Below, one piece after another: positions 1-5,094 of a stretch of DNA of 5,094 bases (positions are counted from its first letter, which is position 1; every line of letters starts with the position of its first letter). This DNA is from Planctomycetota bacterium. Lineage in GTDB: Bacteria; Planctomycetota; J058; JARGOJ01. The translations under genes were made by a program, and so were the position numbers. Under the pieces are notes generated by a model. That model worked only from the letters and a program-made list of their open reading frames with translations, ran no database searches and was not told where the DNA came from. The stretch covers positions 1 to 5,094 of the forward strand of contig JARGOJ010000706.1 of assembly GCA_029210225.1 (NCBI GenBank), given 5' to 3'.

Positions 1-305
1 TCAAAGAGGTTCAATTCATTAAATTAGAAGAAGCCAAGCTCCTGGGTTACTTTGATGTTGTGGTGACTTCGGACGATGTCGGAGTCCAGAAACCCAATTC
101 ACGGGTTTTTCTCCACGCTTTGGAATTGGCGAGCGCACGGGCAGACGAGAGCGTCATGATTGGTGATGACCTGGCCGTGGATTGCCATGGTGCGATCGCT
201 GTTGGAATGAAGGCTGTCTGGTTCAATCCTCAAAAAGAGGTCGTGAATGAATGGGGTGGGGCCGTGGAAATCGCAGCTTTGAGCGAGCTTTTGGACTTGT
301 ATTGA
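1..305 (+). CDS. HAD-family hydrolase, YjjG-like (pyrimidine 5'-nucleotidase-like), 3' part only
   Basis: The reading frame is already open at the left edge: the codons from position 3 onward encode KEVQFIKLEEAKLLGYFD, upstream of the first possible internal start (GTG at 60). The true start therefore lies outside the window. About 100 C-terminal residues are visible. They contain HAD motif III (the lysine of VGVQKPNSRVF) and motif IV (the acidic pair in MIGDDLAVDCHGA), followed by the GMKAVWFNP strand typical of the family. Motif I (the DxD nucleophile) and motif II must be upstream. The order KEVQ..K.., then LGYFD..V.SDDVGVQKP, then GDD...D..GA..GM closely resembles YjjG-type nucleotidases, which dephosphorylate pyrimidine nucleoside monophosphates in the cytoplasm. 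The substrate is inferred from family resemblance, and a generic haloacid dehalogenase-like phosphatase is the alternative. The stop is TGA at 303-305. A 5-bp hairpin (306-318) follows but lacks a T-run, so no terminator is called. Confidence 0.88.
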   Translation, partial: KEVQFIKLEEAKLLGYFDVVVTSDDVGVQKPNSRVFLHALELASARADESVMIGDDLAVDCHGAIAVGMKAVWFNPQKEVVNEWGGAVEIAALSELLDLY

Positions 306-615
306 ACTCTTGGAGAGTCTTGGGAGTTTAGCAAGGGGAAAAGTGGCGGGACGCCCTGAGTTTTAGCCGCTGATAGAAGTCGACTTGTTGAGGCCGTTGA
401 GGACGCCTTCCTTGCGGATTCTCAGCGGCTGCTCTGTGTACCAGATTAGAAACAGCTCAGAGCTCAGCGCGTGGCAAACAAGTCTTTGGTCGCCGAGCCG
501 GTAATTTTGTGTGAATCGGTCATACTCACGGGGAGAAAGGCGCGTTAAGATTGACCGGGACTGAATGGGGCCTTAGGTCGCCCCAAAAAATAGACTTTCG
601 AGAATCGGGCGGATC
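306..615. other. Intergenic region between the HAD hydrolase and the kinase
   Basis: These 310 bases lie between two plus-strand genes. I find no ATG/GTG/TTG-started gene with a ribosome binding site, no tRNA-like fold and no convincing sigma-70 promoter. It contains a 9-bp perfect inverted repeat (365-373 with 422-430), a GC-rich hairpin at 567-584 followed by A-residues, and a minus-strand open frame with coding-like base composition (363-572, listed separately). The kinase promoter must lie here if the kinase is not co-transcribed with the hydrolase, but I cannot place it. Confidence 0.6.
363..572 (-). pseudogene. Possible minus-strand gene remnant, unknown protein
   Basis: Reading the minus strand, 69 codons are open from just after an in-frame TAA (573-575) to a TAA at 363-365. 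The translation includes SPREYDRFTQNYRLGDQRLV, then CHALSSELFLIWYTEQPLRI, and ends in NKSTSISG. By my count the G+C content by codon position is about 54, 45 and 67 percent for positions one, two and three, the ordering expected of a real gene at this genomic GC. No ATG, GTG or TTG occurs in this frame (only ATT, ATC and CTG), and no Shine-Dalgarno sequence is visible. It may be the 3' remnant of a decayed gene, a small gene with an unusual start, or chance. A 69-codon open frame arises by chance in a few percent of random frames. I do not recognise the family. If real, it would be convergent with the HAD gene, 57 bases away, and divergent from the kinase. Confidence 0.25.
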
Positions 616-1410
616 TTGAACGAGAACGAGTGGTTTGGACGGCGCATTATTGAGCTTGGTTGGCTTAGCCAGGACCTCATCGCCGGAGCGTATCAGAACG
701 CGATCGCTCAAAATCGAAACCTCTGCCAGGTCCTACTGGAATCGGGCAGCCTCACGGCCGAGCAAGTTCAGTCACTCTTTAATGATCTAGACGCGATGCG
801 AAGCGGCTCGGGAAGCTCGGCTGGGGGGCTTATTGAGAGTCAGAGCCGGGTGGCGAGAAGCTCAGGCCGCCTCTCCCACTCTCGGGTGTCTCACTCTGGT
901 ATGACTTCTGGCATCGATCGATCACGCCTGAAGAATATGCTTCAGAGCGGCAAGAAGGGAGCGCTGGCGGGCAAGACAGTCGGTCCTTACACGATTCTCA
1001 AAGAGTTGACTCGGGGGGGCATGGGGATCGTCCTGGTCGCTGAGCATACCGAGACGAAAACAAAAGTCGCCTTGAAGCTCATGCTGTCTGACGACCCAAG
1101 CTCTGAGGCGGTGAAGCGATTCGAGCGGGAGGCCCGAGCCCTCGCGAGCTTAGATCATCCTCGTATTGTGAAGGTGCTTGAGTTCGGCCATGACGACGGC
1201 ATTCCCTGGTTTGCCATGGAGTTGATCGATGGGCAAACCCTTGAAGATCAGTTCCTCATATTCCGTCGACGATTGCGAATATCGCGGAGATTGCGGATGC
1301 GCTCGCTTATTGCCATTCATGTCAGATCATTCACCGGGATATTAAACCCTCCAATATCGTCATTGAAAAACAAACAGGGCGCCCAGTACTCCTCGACTTT
1401 GGGCTTGTGA
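616..1410 (+). CDS. Ser/Thr protein kinase, N-terminal part (frameshifted gene, 5' fragment)
   Basis: This is the 5' section of a Hanks-type kinase. Residues 5-55 form a small helical domain (WFGRRIIELGWLSQD ... LTAEQVQSLF) resembling the N-terminal helix pairs of GspE/MshE-type proteins. A Ser/Gly/Arg-rich linker follows at about 60-115. The kinase domain opens at G123-P-Y with the glycine loop ELTRGGMGIV (130-139), the catalytic lysine in VALK (K154), the alpha-C glutamate in FEREARAL (E172), and the hinge region FAMELIDGQTLEDQ ending near residue 212. Beyond about base 1251 this frame is nonsense (an Arg-rich run to the stop at 1408-1410), because the continuation of the kinase lies in the next frame. 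The start is TTG at 616: in-frame stops at 562 and 574 block extension, and the conserved-looking domain begins almost at once. The ribosome binding site is weak. The lone fragment lacks HRD and DFG and should be catalytically dead. Confidence 0.85.
   Translation: MNENEWFGRRIIELGWLSQDLIAGAYQNAIAQNRNLCQVLLESGSLTAEQVQSLFNDLDAMRSGSGSSAGGLIESQSRVARSSGRLSHSRVSHSGMTSGIDRSRLKNMLQSGKKGALAGKTVGPYTILKELTRGGMGIVLVAEHTETKTKVALKLMLSDDPSSEAVKRFEREARALASLDHPRIVKVLEFGHDDGIPWFAMELIDGQTLEDQFLIFRRRLRISRRLRMRSLIAIHVRSFTGILNPPISSLKNKQGAQYSSTLGL
1243..1262 (+). other. Frameshift site inside the kinase gene
   Basis: The frame used from 616 must change by -1 (one base lost, or two gained) between the codons for LEDQ (1240-1251) and those for IPSTIANIAEIADALAYCH (about 1260 onward). 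The downstream frame is open only from 1245, because it meets a TGA at 1242-1244, so the lesion lies within about 15 bases. No slippery heptamer of the X-XXY-YYZ type is present here, which argues against programmed -1 frameshifting and for a mutation or a sequencing or assembly error. Restoring the frame gives one protein of about 910 residues. Confidence 0.85.
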
Positions 1411-3347
1411 AGCGGGATCCAACGAAGTTGGGGAATACGTTTAAAGAGCTTGAATTGACGGTGACTGTGACACAGGAAGGCGTGGGAACCCCAGCTTATA
1501 TGAGCCCGGAGCAGCTGGACCCTCACGGCGACTTCGGTCCGACGAGTGACCGAGCTGACACCTGGGGCTTGGCTGCCACTTTCTTCTTCTGTCTCACCGG
1601 GGAGCCGCCCTATGGGGGACGCTCGACCGCCGAGCTATACGCGGCCCTCGCAACTCAAGAGCCTCGGAAGGTCCGAGCGGTCAACTCGAAAGTGCCCGAT
1701 TGGGTCGATGGCTTAGTCCAGCAAGCGTTAGTGAAGACGGTTGAACAGCGTCCGACAATGGCCGATTGGCTGGAATCGTTGCGTGAGGGAGCTCCAAAGA
1801 ATGCCAAGCTGGGAAAACTGCTTATTTTCGGACCCATTGTGCTCTTGTTGCTCGTTGTTGGGGTCATTGTCTCTCAAGTGGGTTTCACTCGGCGGGATCC
1901 GTTGGAGCTCAAGGGATATCGCTTTGACGGATTGAAGAAGGATAAATCAGAGGTTTATTGGACGAGCCAGGAGTCCTTATCTATCGCGGGGCAATTAAGC
2001 TGGGGCCCGGTTTTGGTCCAGGTTGGGACGCTCAAATTCCAGGCGAAAGCGAACGGGCGATTTGTTGGCAGTGTCCCTTTGAAAGAGGGGAGCAATGACC
2101 TGACGATCTTGGCCGGGCCCGAAGCGAATCAAGTGACTCAGAAAATCACGGTTTATTGCGATCGAAGCCGGCCACAGGTCAAACTTGTGGGGGAAGCCCG
2201 GGGCTCGAATCTCATTTTGCCGTCCCGTGTTTTGAGGGGCAAGGTGAGTGATGATGGCCAATGCGAATTACAAGTTGATGGCATTGAGATTGAATTAGAT
2301 GAAGAGGGGCGCTTCGAGTTAAAGGTTAAGAGCTCCGAGAATGCTCAGAAGGTCGATCTCTTGGTGACAGATCAGGCTGGGAACAAGACAAGTCAGTCCT
2401 GGACCGTTTGGACGAAGAAGTCATTGAAGGCTTTGACTAAGAAGACGTTGCAGCGACGGAAAACCTGGATTGCGACGGATGCGCTTATTCAAGACCTTGT
2501 TATTGAGAATGTCGCGGGGCGTCTTGGGGACGACTACAAATGGCTCAGGACCGAGACTTACAATGGCCCAGGAGATAAGAGCCGGGGTCATCGCTTAGCC
2601 ACTTTTTTACACAAGAAGACGGGGGTTGAGCTTCAACTGTTGCCTGGTGATCGTTATCAAATGGGGACGAATAATCCTGAGGCCGAGGCGAAGTACGTAA
2701 AGAGTCAGTGGCCGGAGCAAACCTATGTCGATGTTGTGACTCAAGAAATCCCTGCTCATCCTTGTCTTATTGAACCCTTTCTAATGGGTCGCTTGGAGTT
2801 GACTCAAAAGCAGTGGGACGTTTTTAAAGTGTCGGATAAGCGGGGAGAAAAAGGGGACGACCTGCCGATTGATGGGACCACTTGGGTCAATGCGAAGAAG
2901 TGGCTCAAGTTGGCCGGGGGTCGATTGAGGTTGCCCAGTGAATCGGAGTGGGAATACGCTTGTCGTGGGGGGACGAAAACGCGCTTTTATTGGGGAGACA
3001 GTCTTCAATTTAAGTACATTTGGATCTACCGAAACAGTCGGCTTAGACCAAGAGGAGCGAAGCTTCACGACAAGGCTGGAATTTGGAATGCCTTTGGACT
3101 CGTGGATATGTCTGGAAACGTGGCGGAGTGGTGTGAAGATCCATTTACCTCGAACTACAAAGATGGTCCGAATAGTTGGCGACCGAAGTCGATCGATAAG
3201 GATAGCGTCTTTTCACTGATGGTTGTTCGTGGGGGCAACGTGAAAATGAAGCCGCTATTCTCCAGAACAGCGGCGCGGGATTATGAGAAACCCGACGTCC
3301 CTCAACCCTACGTGGGCTTTCGGGTGGCGCGGTCTCTGCCTCGCTAA
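1251..3347 (+). CDS. Ser/Thr kinase C-terminal part with TM helix, Ig-like modules and FGE/sulfatase-modifying-factor-like domain (3' fragment)
   Basis: This is the continuation of the kinase gene. Before the first canonical start of this frame (GTG 1407) it already encodes IADALAYCH, HRDIKPSN (1332-1355, catalytic Asp at 1338) and LLDFG (DFG at 1395-1403). Numbering from GTG 1407: activation segment GTPAYMSPEQ (27-36), SDRADTWGL (47-55), subdomain XI QRPTM near 112-118, and a single transmembrane helix at about 138-157 (LLIFGPIVLLLLVVGVIVSQ). Outside the membrane there are two Ig-like beta modules (about 198-253 and 255-333, the second ending VTDQAGNKTSQSW), a linker, and an FGE/SUMF1-like domain (about 404-645: LPGDRYQMGT, LPSESEWEYACRGG, NAFGLVDMSGNVAEWCED, VVRGGN, GFRVAR). 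In true FGE the catalytic cysteines follow RGGS; here that stretch (608-624) has no cysteine, so oxidase activity is unlikely and a binding or sensor role is more plausible. Starting at GTG 1407 alone would omit the catalytic loop and DFG. The frame is undamaged to the TAA. Confidence 0.88.
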   Translation, partial: VPHIPSTIANIAEIADALAYCHSCQIIHRDIKPSNIVIEKQTGRPVLLDFGLVKRDPTKLGNTFKELELTVTVTQEGVGTPAYMSPEQLDPHGDFGPTSDRADTWGLAATFFFCLTGEPPYGGRSTAELYAALATQEPRKVRAVNSKVPDWVDGLVQQALVKTVEQRPTMADWLESLREGAPKNAKLGKLLIFGPIVLLLLVVGVIVSQVGFTRRDPLELKGYRFDGLKKDKSEVYWTSQESLSIAGQLSWGPVLVQVGTLKFQAKANGRFVGSVPLKEGSNDLTILAGPEANQVTQKITVYCDRSRPQVKLVGEARGSNLILPSRVLRGKVSDDGQCELQVDGIEIELDEEGRFELKVKSSENAQKVDLLVTDQAGNKTSQSWTVWTKKSLKALTKKTLQRRKTWIATDALIQDLVIENVAGRLGDDYKWLRTETYNGPGDKSRGHRLATFLHKKTGVELQLLPGDRYQMGTNNPEAEAKYVKSQWPEQTYVDVVTQEIPAHPCLIEPFLMGRLELTQKQWDVFKVSDKRGEKGDDLPIDGTTWVNAKKWLKLAGGRLRLPSESEWEYACRGGTKTRFYWGDSLQFKYIWIYRNSRLRPRGAKLHDKAGIWNAFGLVDMSGNVAEWCEDPFTSNYKDGPNSWRPKSIDKDSVFSLMVVRGGNVKMKPLFSRTAARDYEKPDVPQPYVGFRVARSLPR

Positions 3348-3365
3348 TTCAGTGTTAATTTCAGC

Positions 3366-3411
3366 CAAATAGAAGACAGCGATCCTAAGGAGGATCGCTG
3401 TCTTCTATTTG
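3366..3411. terminator. Bidirectional intrinsic terminator between convergent genes
   Basis: A perfect 21-bp inverted repeat (3366-3386 with 3391-3411) encloses a 4-base loop, AAGG. The base of the stem is A/T-rich, AAAT on the left and ATTT on the right, so transcripts from either strand end in a short U-containing run. It begins 18 bases after the kinase stop and lies 28 bases beyond the stop of the convergent endopeptidase gene. That position fits shared transcription termination for both. Confidence 0.88.
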
Positions 3412-3439
3412 AATCACTTTTGAGTTCGCTTTTTGAAGT

Positions 3440-4384
3440 TCAATAAATGCGGACGTGGAAGTGATTGTCGTGGTTGGGCCATGGAGTTGTGTGACGTGTG
3501 TTCTTGTCGTTGAAGAAGATGTATTTGATACGGAGTTCTTGGTCGAAGAGGTCAAACATCTTCTGACTGAGGCTACGGCTGTAGGTCGACTGAAAGATAG
3601 TGACTCGGCCTTCGGTGCCATTGTTCTTAAGGGGACGGAAGTCGCCGTCGACGCCTTTTTGGTGGCTGGCGTGACCAGACATCTTGCCGCCGTTCATGTA
3701 GCTGATATCGCCCACTCCGAGGCGGGGAGCGCTTGGGTTGGCCGTTTTGAAGCGGCGAGCAACGCGCTGGATACCGTAGATAAAGGTCGGGGTGCCCCAG
3801 CGACGGTTGGCGCTGTAATAGCCGAAGTATCCGGGTCCTGAGTTGGACAGTTGGATATAGCCTTTACGAGAAGGAGTGGAGGATGAGCTTGTTGGAGTGG
3901 TGGAGCTGGGTTTGGAGGACGAGAGGTATTTCCCGTGGACCCAGCCGGTGCCACTTTGAAGCTTGACTTTGCGCCATGAGCCGCTGCTGGAGAGCACCTC
4001 AACAGCGGTGCCCCGGCTAAGGGAGCCAATGCGGCGGTAGCGTGTGCTTGGTCCGGAGCGGACGTTGAGGCTTCCTGCGGTGACGTAACTTGTTTGAGTG
4101 GAAGATGTTGTTGTCGTGTTATTGGTGGCAACGGTTTTCATGTAATTGCCATGAACCCAGGCGTCACGGTTGTTGTACCGGACTTTAATCCAGGAGCCGC
4201 TTTTGGGGCCGAGGGTTTCGAGAACCGTGCCGCGAGCGACGGAGCCAAGGACCCGGTAGCCGGTGCTCGGTCCGGAGCGGACGTTGAGGCGGCTGGCGGT
4301 GACTTCGGAGCTGCCTCCCCAGGCCATCACGGGAATAAAGATCGCTGCGACGAGGGTGACGAGCTTGTTTGTTCTAGGTCTCAT
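3440..4384 (-). CDS. Exported murein endopeptidase (MepA/peptidase M74-like) with two SH3b domains
   Basis: This 314-residue protein is predicted to be exported and to cleave peptide cross-links in peptidoglycan. It begins with a signal peptide (basic MRPRTNK, then a hydrophobic core VTLVAAIFIPVMAWG). Two bacterial SH3 domains follow (about 26-84 and 99-155), each with LNVRSGPST, a central SGSW.KV and W.HG.Y near the end. A Ser/Thr/Pro linker (155-172) leads to the catalytic domain (173-314). Metal-binding motifs match the LAS/M74 family: GHASHQKGVDGD (H238, H241, D248) and HDNHFHVRI (H305, H308, H310). By family knowledge H241, D248 and H310 would bind zinc. Unlike E. coli MepA, no cysteine is present, so no disulfides can form. 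SH3b domains usually anchor such enzymes to the wall. The start is ATG 4384, chosen because the signal peptide begins there and GGAAG and AAGGA sequences lie upstream; a TTG at 4453 would place 23 hydrophilic residues before the signal. The gene converges on the kinase and shares its terminator. Confidence 0.9.
   Translation of the reverse strand: MRPRTNKLVTLVAAIFIPVMAWGGSSEVTASRLNVRSGPSTGYRVLGSVARGTVLETLGPKSGSWIKVRYNNRDAWVHGNYMKTVATNNTTTTSSTQTSYVTAGSLNVRSGPSTRYRRIGSLSRGTAVEVLSSSGSWRKVKLQSGTGWVHGKYLSSSKPSSTTPTSSSSTPSRKGYIQLSNSGPGYFGYYSANRRWGTPTFIYGIQRVARRFKTANPSAPRLGVGDISYMNGGKMSGHASHQKGVDGDFRPLKNNGTEGRVTIFQSTYSRSLSQKMFDLFDQELRIKYIFFNDKNTRHTTPWPNHDNHFHVRIY
4050..4290. repeat. Direct repeat from the duplicated SH3b domains
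   Basis: A 22-bp sequence occurs identically at 4050-4071 and 4269-4290, 219 bases (73 codons) apart. On the minus strand it encodes the shared LNVRSGP region of the two SH3b domains, and the flanking bases are also similar. The repeat reflects an in-frame domain duplication, or gene conversion between the copies, inside the endopeptidase gene. It is not a mobile element. Confidence 0.85.
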
Positions 4385-4536
4385 ACTCTTCCATTCCTTC
4401 TTTCTTGCGTCTTGATTAAGGGACTTAGCCAGGAGAATTGAGCTTTCGTGCAAAATTCATGAACGAAAATGAAGATTTTTTGGCAATAAGAGAGAGAATC
4501 CGTTTTGTTCAGGGCCTTAGAGCTGAGGAAAAAGAC
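4385..4536. promoter_or_regulatory. Divergent intergenic region with promoters not resolved
   Basis: These 152 bases separate the minus-strand endopeptidase from the plus-strand membrane-protein gene, so promoters for both should lie here. The centre (about 4450-4500) is A/T-rich compared with the flanking genes. I could not find a -35/-10 pair of good quality on either strand. Next to the endopeptidase start, the minus strand carries GGAAG at 4388-4392 and AAGGA at 4395-4399 as possible ribosome binding sites. Confidence 0.5.
4525..4529 (+). promoter_or_regulatory. Ribosome binding site of the 4537 gene
   Basis: The sequence GAGGA lies 7 bases before the ATG at 4537, an ideal Shine-Dalgarno spacing. 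It supports that start for a gene whose 3' end is outside the window. Confidence 0.8.
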
Positions 4537-5094
4537 ATGGCAGGAAATCAGAATAAGACGACGGCGGCGGTTATGGCCGCGGTCTTCTTCGCCGCAGGTA
4601 TGGGCTTTATGGTCGGGCGCCTCACCGCGGACAGCTCCGAACAGCAAAGCTCTGAAAGAGCTGAAGTAGCCTCTTCGAAGCGCGATAAAACAGCCTCTAA
4701 AAAGAACTTGGTTCAGTTTGACCCAGCTCCAGACCAAGGTCGGGGCCGTCGCCGGGATGCTATGCCGTCAAGCCGTTGGGCCAAGGCGTGGCGCAATCAA
4801 GCGCGCTTAAACAAGGCGCAGAGCGACAAAGATCGGGTCAAGACCCCCTTAAATGAAGCGCTCAAAGCCGCCCGAGAAGCCGAGAACAGCCCTGACAGCG
4901 AGGAAGCCCAATCCGGGGCTCGGGAGGCCGCTCGGGGTCTTTATTTTAAGTTGTCTAGCGATCCAACAGCCCTGGCGGGGGCCTTGCAGCGAATGCCGAA
5001 TCTCACGGATCGAGGAGAGATTGGGCTGATGGCGGCGGTCTTGGCGCGGATTCGTGACCCGGAGGTGGAAGAGTTGGCGATTGCTATGACGACA
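4537..5094 (+). CDS. Membrane-anchored protein of unknown function, 5' part only
   Basis: An open frame of 186 codons runs from the ATG at 4537 to the right edge without a stop; the gene continues beyond the window. The N terminus is short and polar (MAGNQNKTT), followed by one hydrophobic helix of about 20 residues (AAVMAAVFFAAGMGFMVGRL, residues 10-29) containing a small-residue pattern that could favour helix packing. This is either a signal anchor or an uncleaved signal sequence, leaving the rest outside the cytoplasm. Next comes a charged low-complexity linker (about 32-85, rich in Ser, Lys, Arg and Gln), then an alanine- and charge-rich segment that looks helical (about 86-135: LNEALKAAREAEN, SGAREAARGLYF), then ALQRMPNLTDRGEIGLMAAVLARIRDPEVEELA. 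That last part is reminiscent of helical repeats of the HEAT or TPR kind, though I cannot assign a family. A strong ribosome binding site precedes the start. It is transcribed away from the endopeptidase gene. Confidence 0.82.
   Translation, partial: MAGNQNKTTAAVMAAVFFAAGMGFMVGRLTADSSEQQSSERAEVASSKRDKTASKKNLVQFDPAPDQGRGRRRDAMPSSRWAKAWRNQARLNKAQSDKDRVKTPLNEALKAAREAENSPDSEEAQSGAREAARGLYFKLSSDPTALAGALQRMPNLTDRGEIGLMAAVLARIRDPEVEELAIAMTT

Noticed and set aside
365..430. 9-bp perfect inverted repeat (365-373 / 422-430)
   Set aside because: The arms are 48 bases apart, short, and no T-run or other RNA-like feature accompanies them. This can occur by chance; neither a terminator nor an ncRNA can be supported.
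567..584. GC-rich hairpin before the kinase start
   Set aside because: Only a 5-bp stem; it is followed by A-residues on the plus strand rather than T, so it is not a terminator for the hydrolase, and no riboswitch-like structure is visible around it.
526..711. Minus-strand open frame over the kinase start
   Set aside because: It overlaps the conserved N-terminal domain of the kinase, shows no recognisable motif, and is not in the same frame as the coding-like stretch 363-572.
1236..1265. Programmed -1 ribosomal frameshifting in the kinase gene
   Set aside because: No heptamer of the X-XXY-YYZ type (such as A-AAA-AAG) is found in the window where the frames overlap, and no strong hairpin follows within the usual distance. 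A base deletion or sequence error is simpler.
3455..4441. Open frames on the plus strand (3455-3841, 4094-4441) and in another minus frame (3694-4131) over the endopeptidase gene
   Set aside because: They overlap a gene with clear domain motifs and have no recognisable motifs of their own; they are shadows of its codon bias.
4385..4453. Longer endopeptidase start at TTG 4453
   Set aside because: It would add 23 polar residues in front of a clear signal peptide. The ATG at 4384 has ribosome-binding-like sequences upstream and places the basic and hydrophobic parts of the signal at the N terminus.
4440..4500. Candidate sigma-70 promoter boxes in the divergent A/T-rich region
   Set aside because: TTGCCA- and TTGCAC-like -35 boxes exist on the minus strand, but the hexamers at 17-base spacing are poor matches to TATAAT, so no promoter is called.
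4381..4737. Minus-strand open frame across the divergent region
   Set aside because: It overlaps the start of the endopeptidase and the well-supported 4537 gene, has no signal or domain, and its translation is rich in Arg/Cys/His as expected of a shadow.

Overview
The window reads as part of a bacterial chromosome at roughly mid-50s percent GC. A receptor-type Ser/Thr protein kinase fused through extracytoplasmic Ig-like modules to a formylglycine-generating-enzyme (FGE/SUMF1-like) domain, together with a murein endopeptidase, suggests a planctomycete or a related bacterium rich in Hanks-type kinases (Myxococcota is another option). That placement is inferred from gene content only. There is no rRNA or other phylogenetic marker, and I see no tRNA, insertion sequence or CRISPR array.

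Layout from left to right. Positions 1-305 (+) hold the C-terminal end of a HAD-family hydrolase resembling YjjG-type pyrimidine 5'-nucleotidases. Positions 306-615 contain no gene with a normal start, but the minus strand at 363-572 is an open, coding-like frame that may be a gene remnant. Positions 616-3347 (+) encode one large kinase that is broken by a -1 frameshift near 1251. The upstream frame carries a small helical domain, the glycine loop, the catalytic lysine and the alpha-C glutamate. The downstream frame carries HRDIKPSN, DFG, the activation segment, a transmembrane helix, two Ig-like modules and the FGE-like domain. A perfect 21-bp hairpin at 3366-3411 lies between this gene and a convergent minus-strand gene and probably terminates both. 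That gene (3440-4384, -) encodes an exported endopeptidase of the MepA/M74 type with two N-terminal SH3b domains. A short divergent intergenic region (4385-4536) separates it from a plus-strand gene (4537 to the window end, truncated) that encodes a membrane-anchored protein I do not recognise.

The gene orientations (+ + / - / +) do not suggest a single operon. The kinase and the endopeptidase both act at the envelope (signal sensing and peptidoglycan cleavage), but a functional link is only suggested by adjacency. The main points are the frameshifted kinase, which automated annotation would split and partly lose, its cysteine-free FGE domain, and the coding-like minus-strand stretch in the first intergenic gap. 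I do not see clear evidence of a wholly new biological system.
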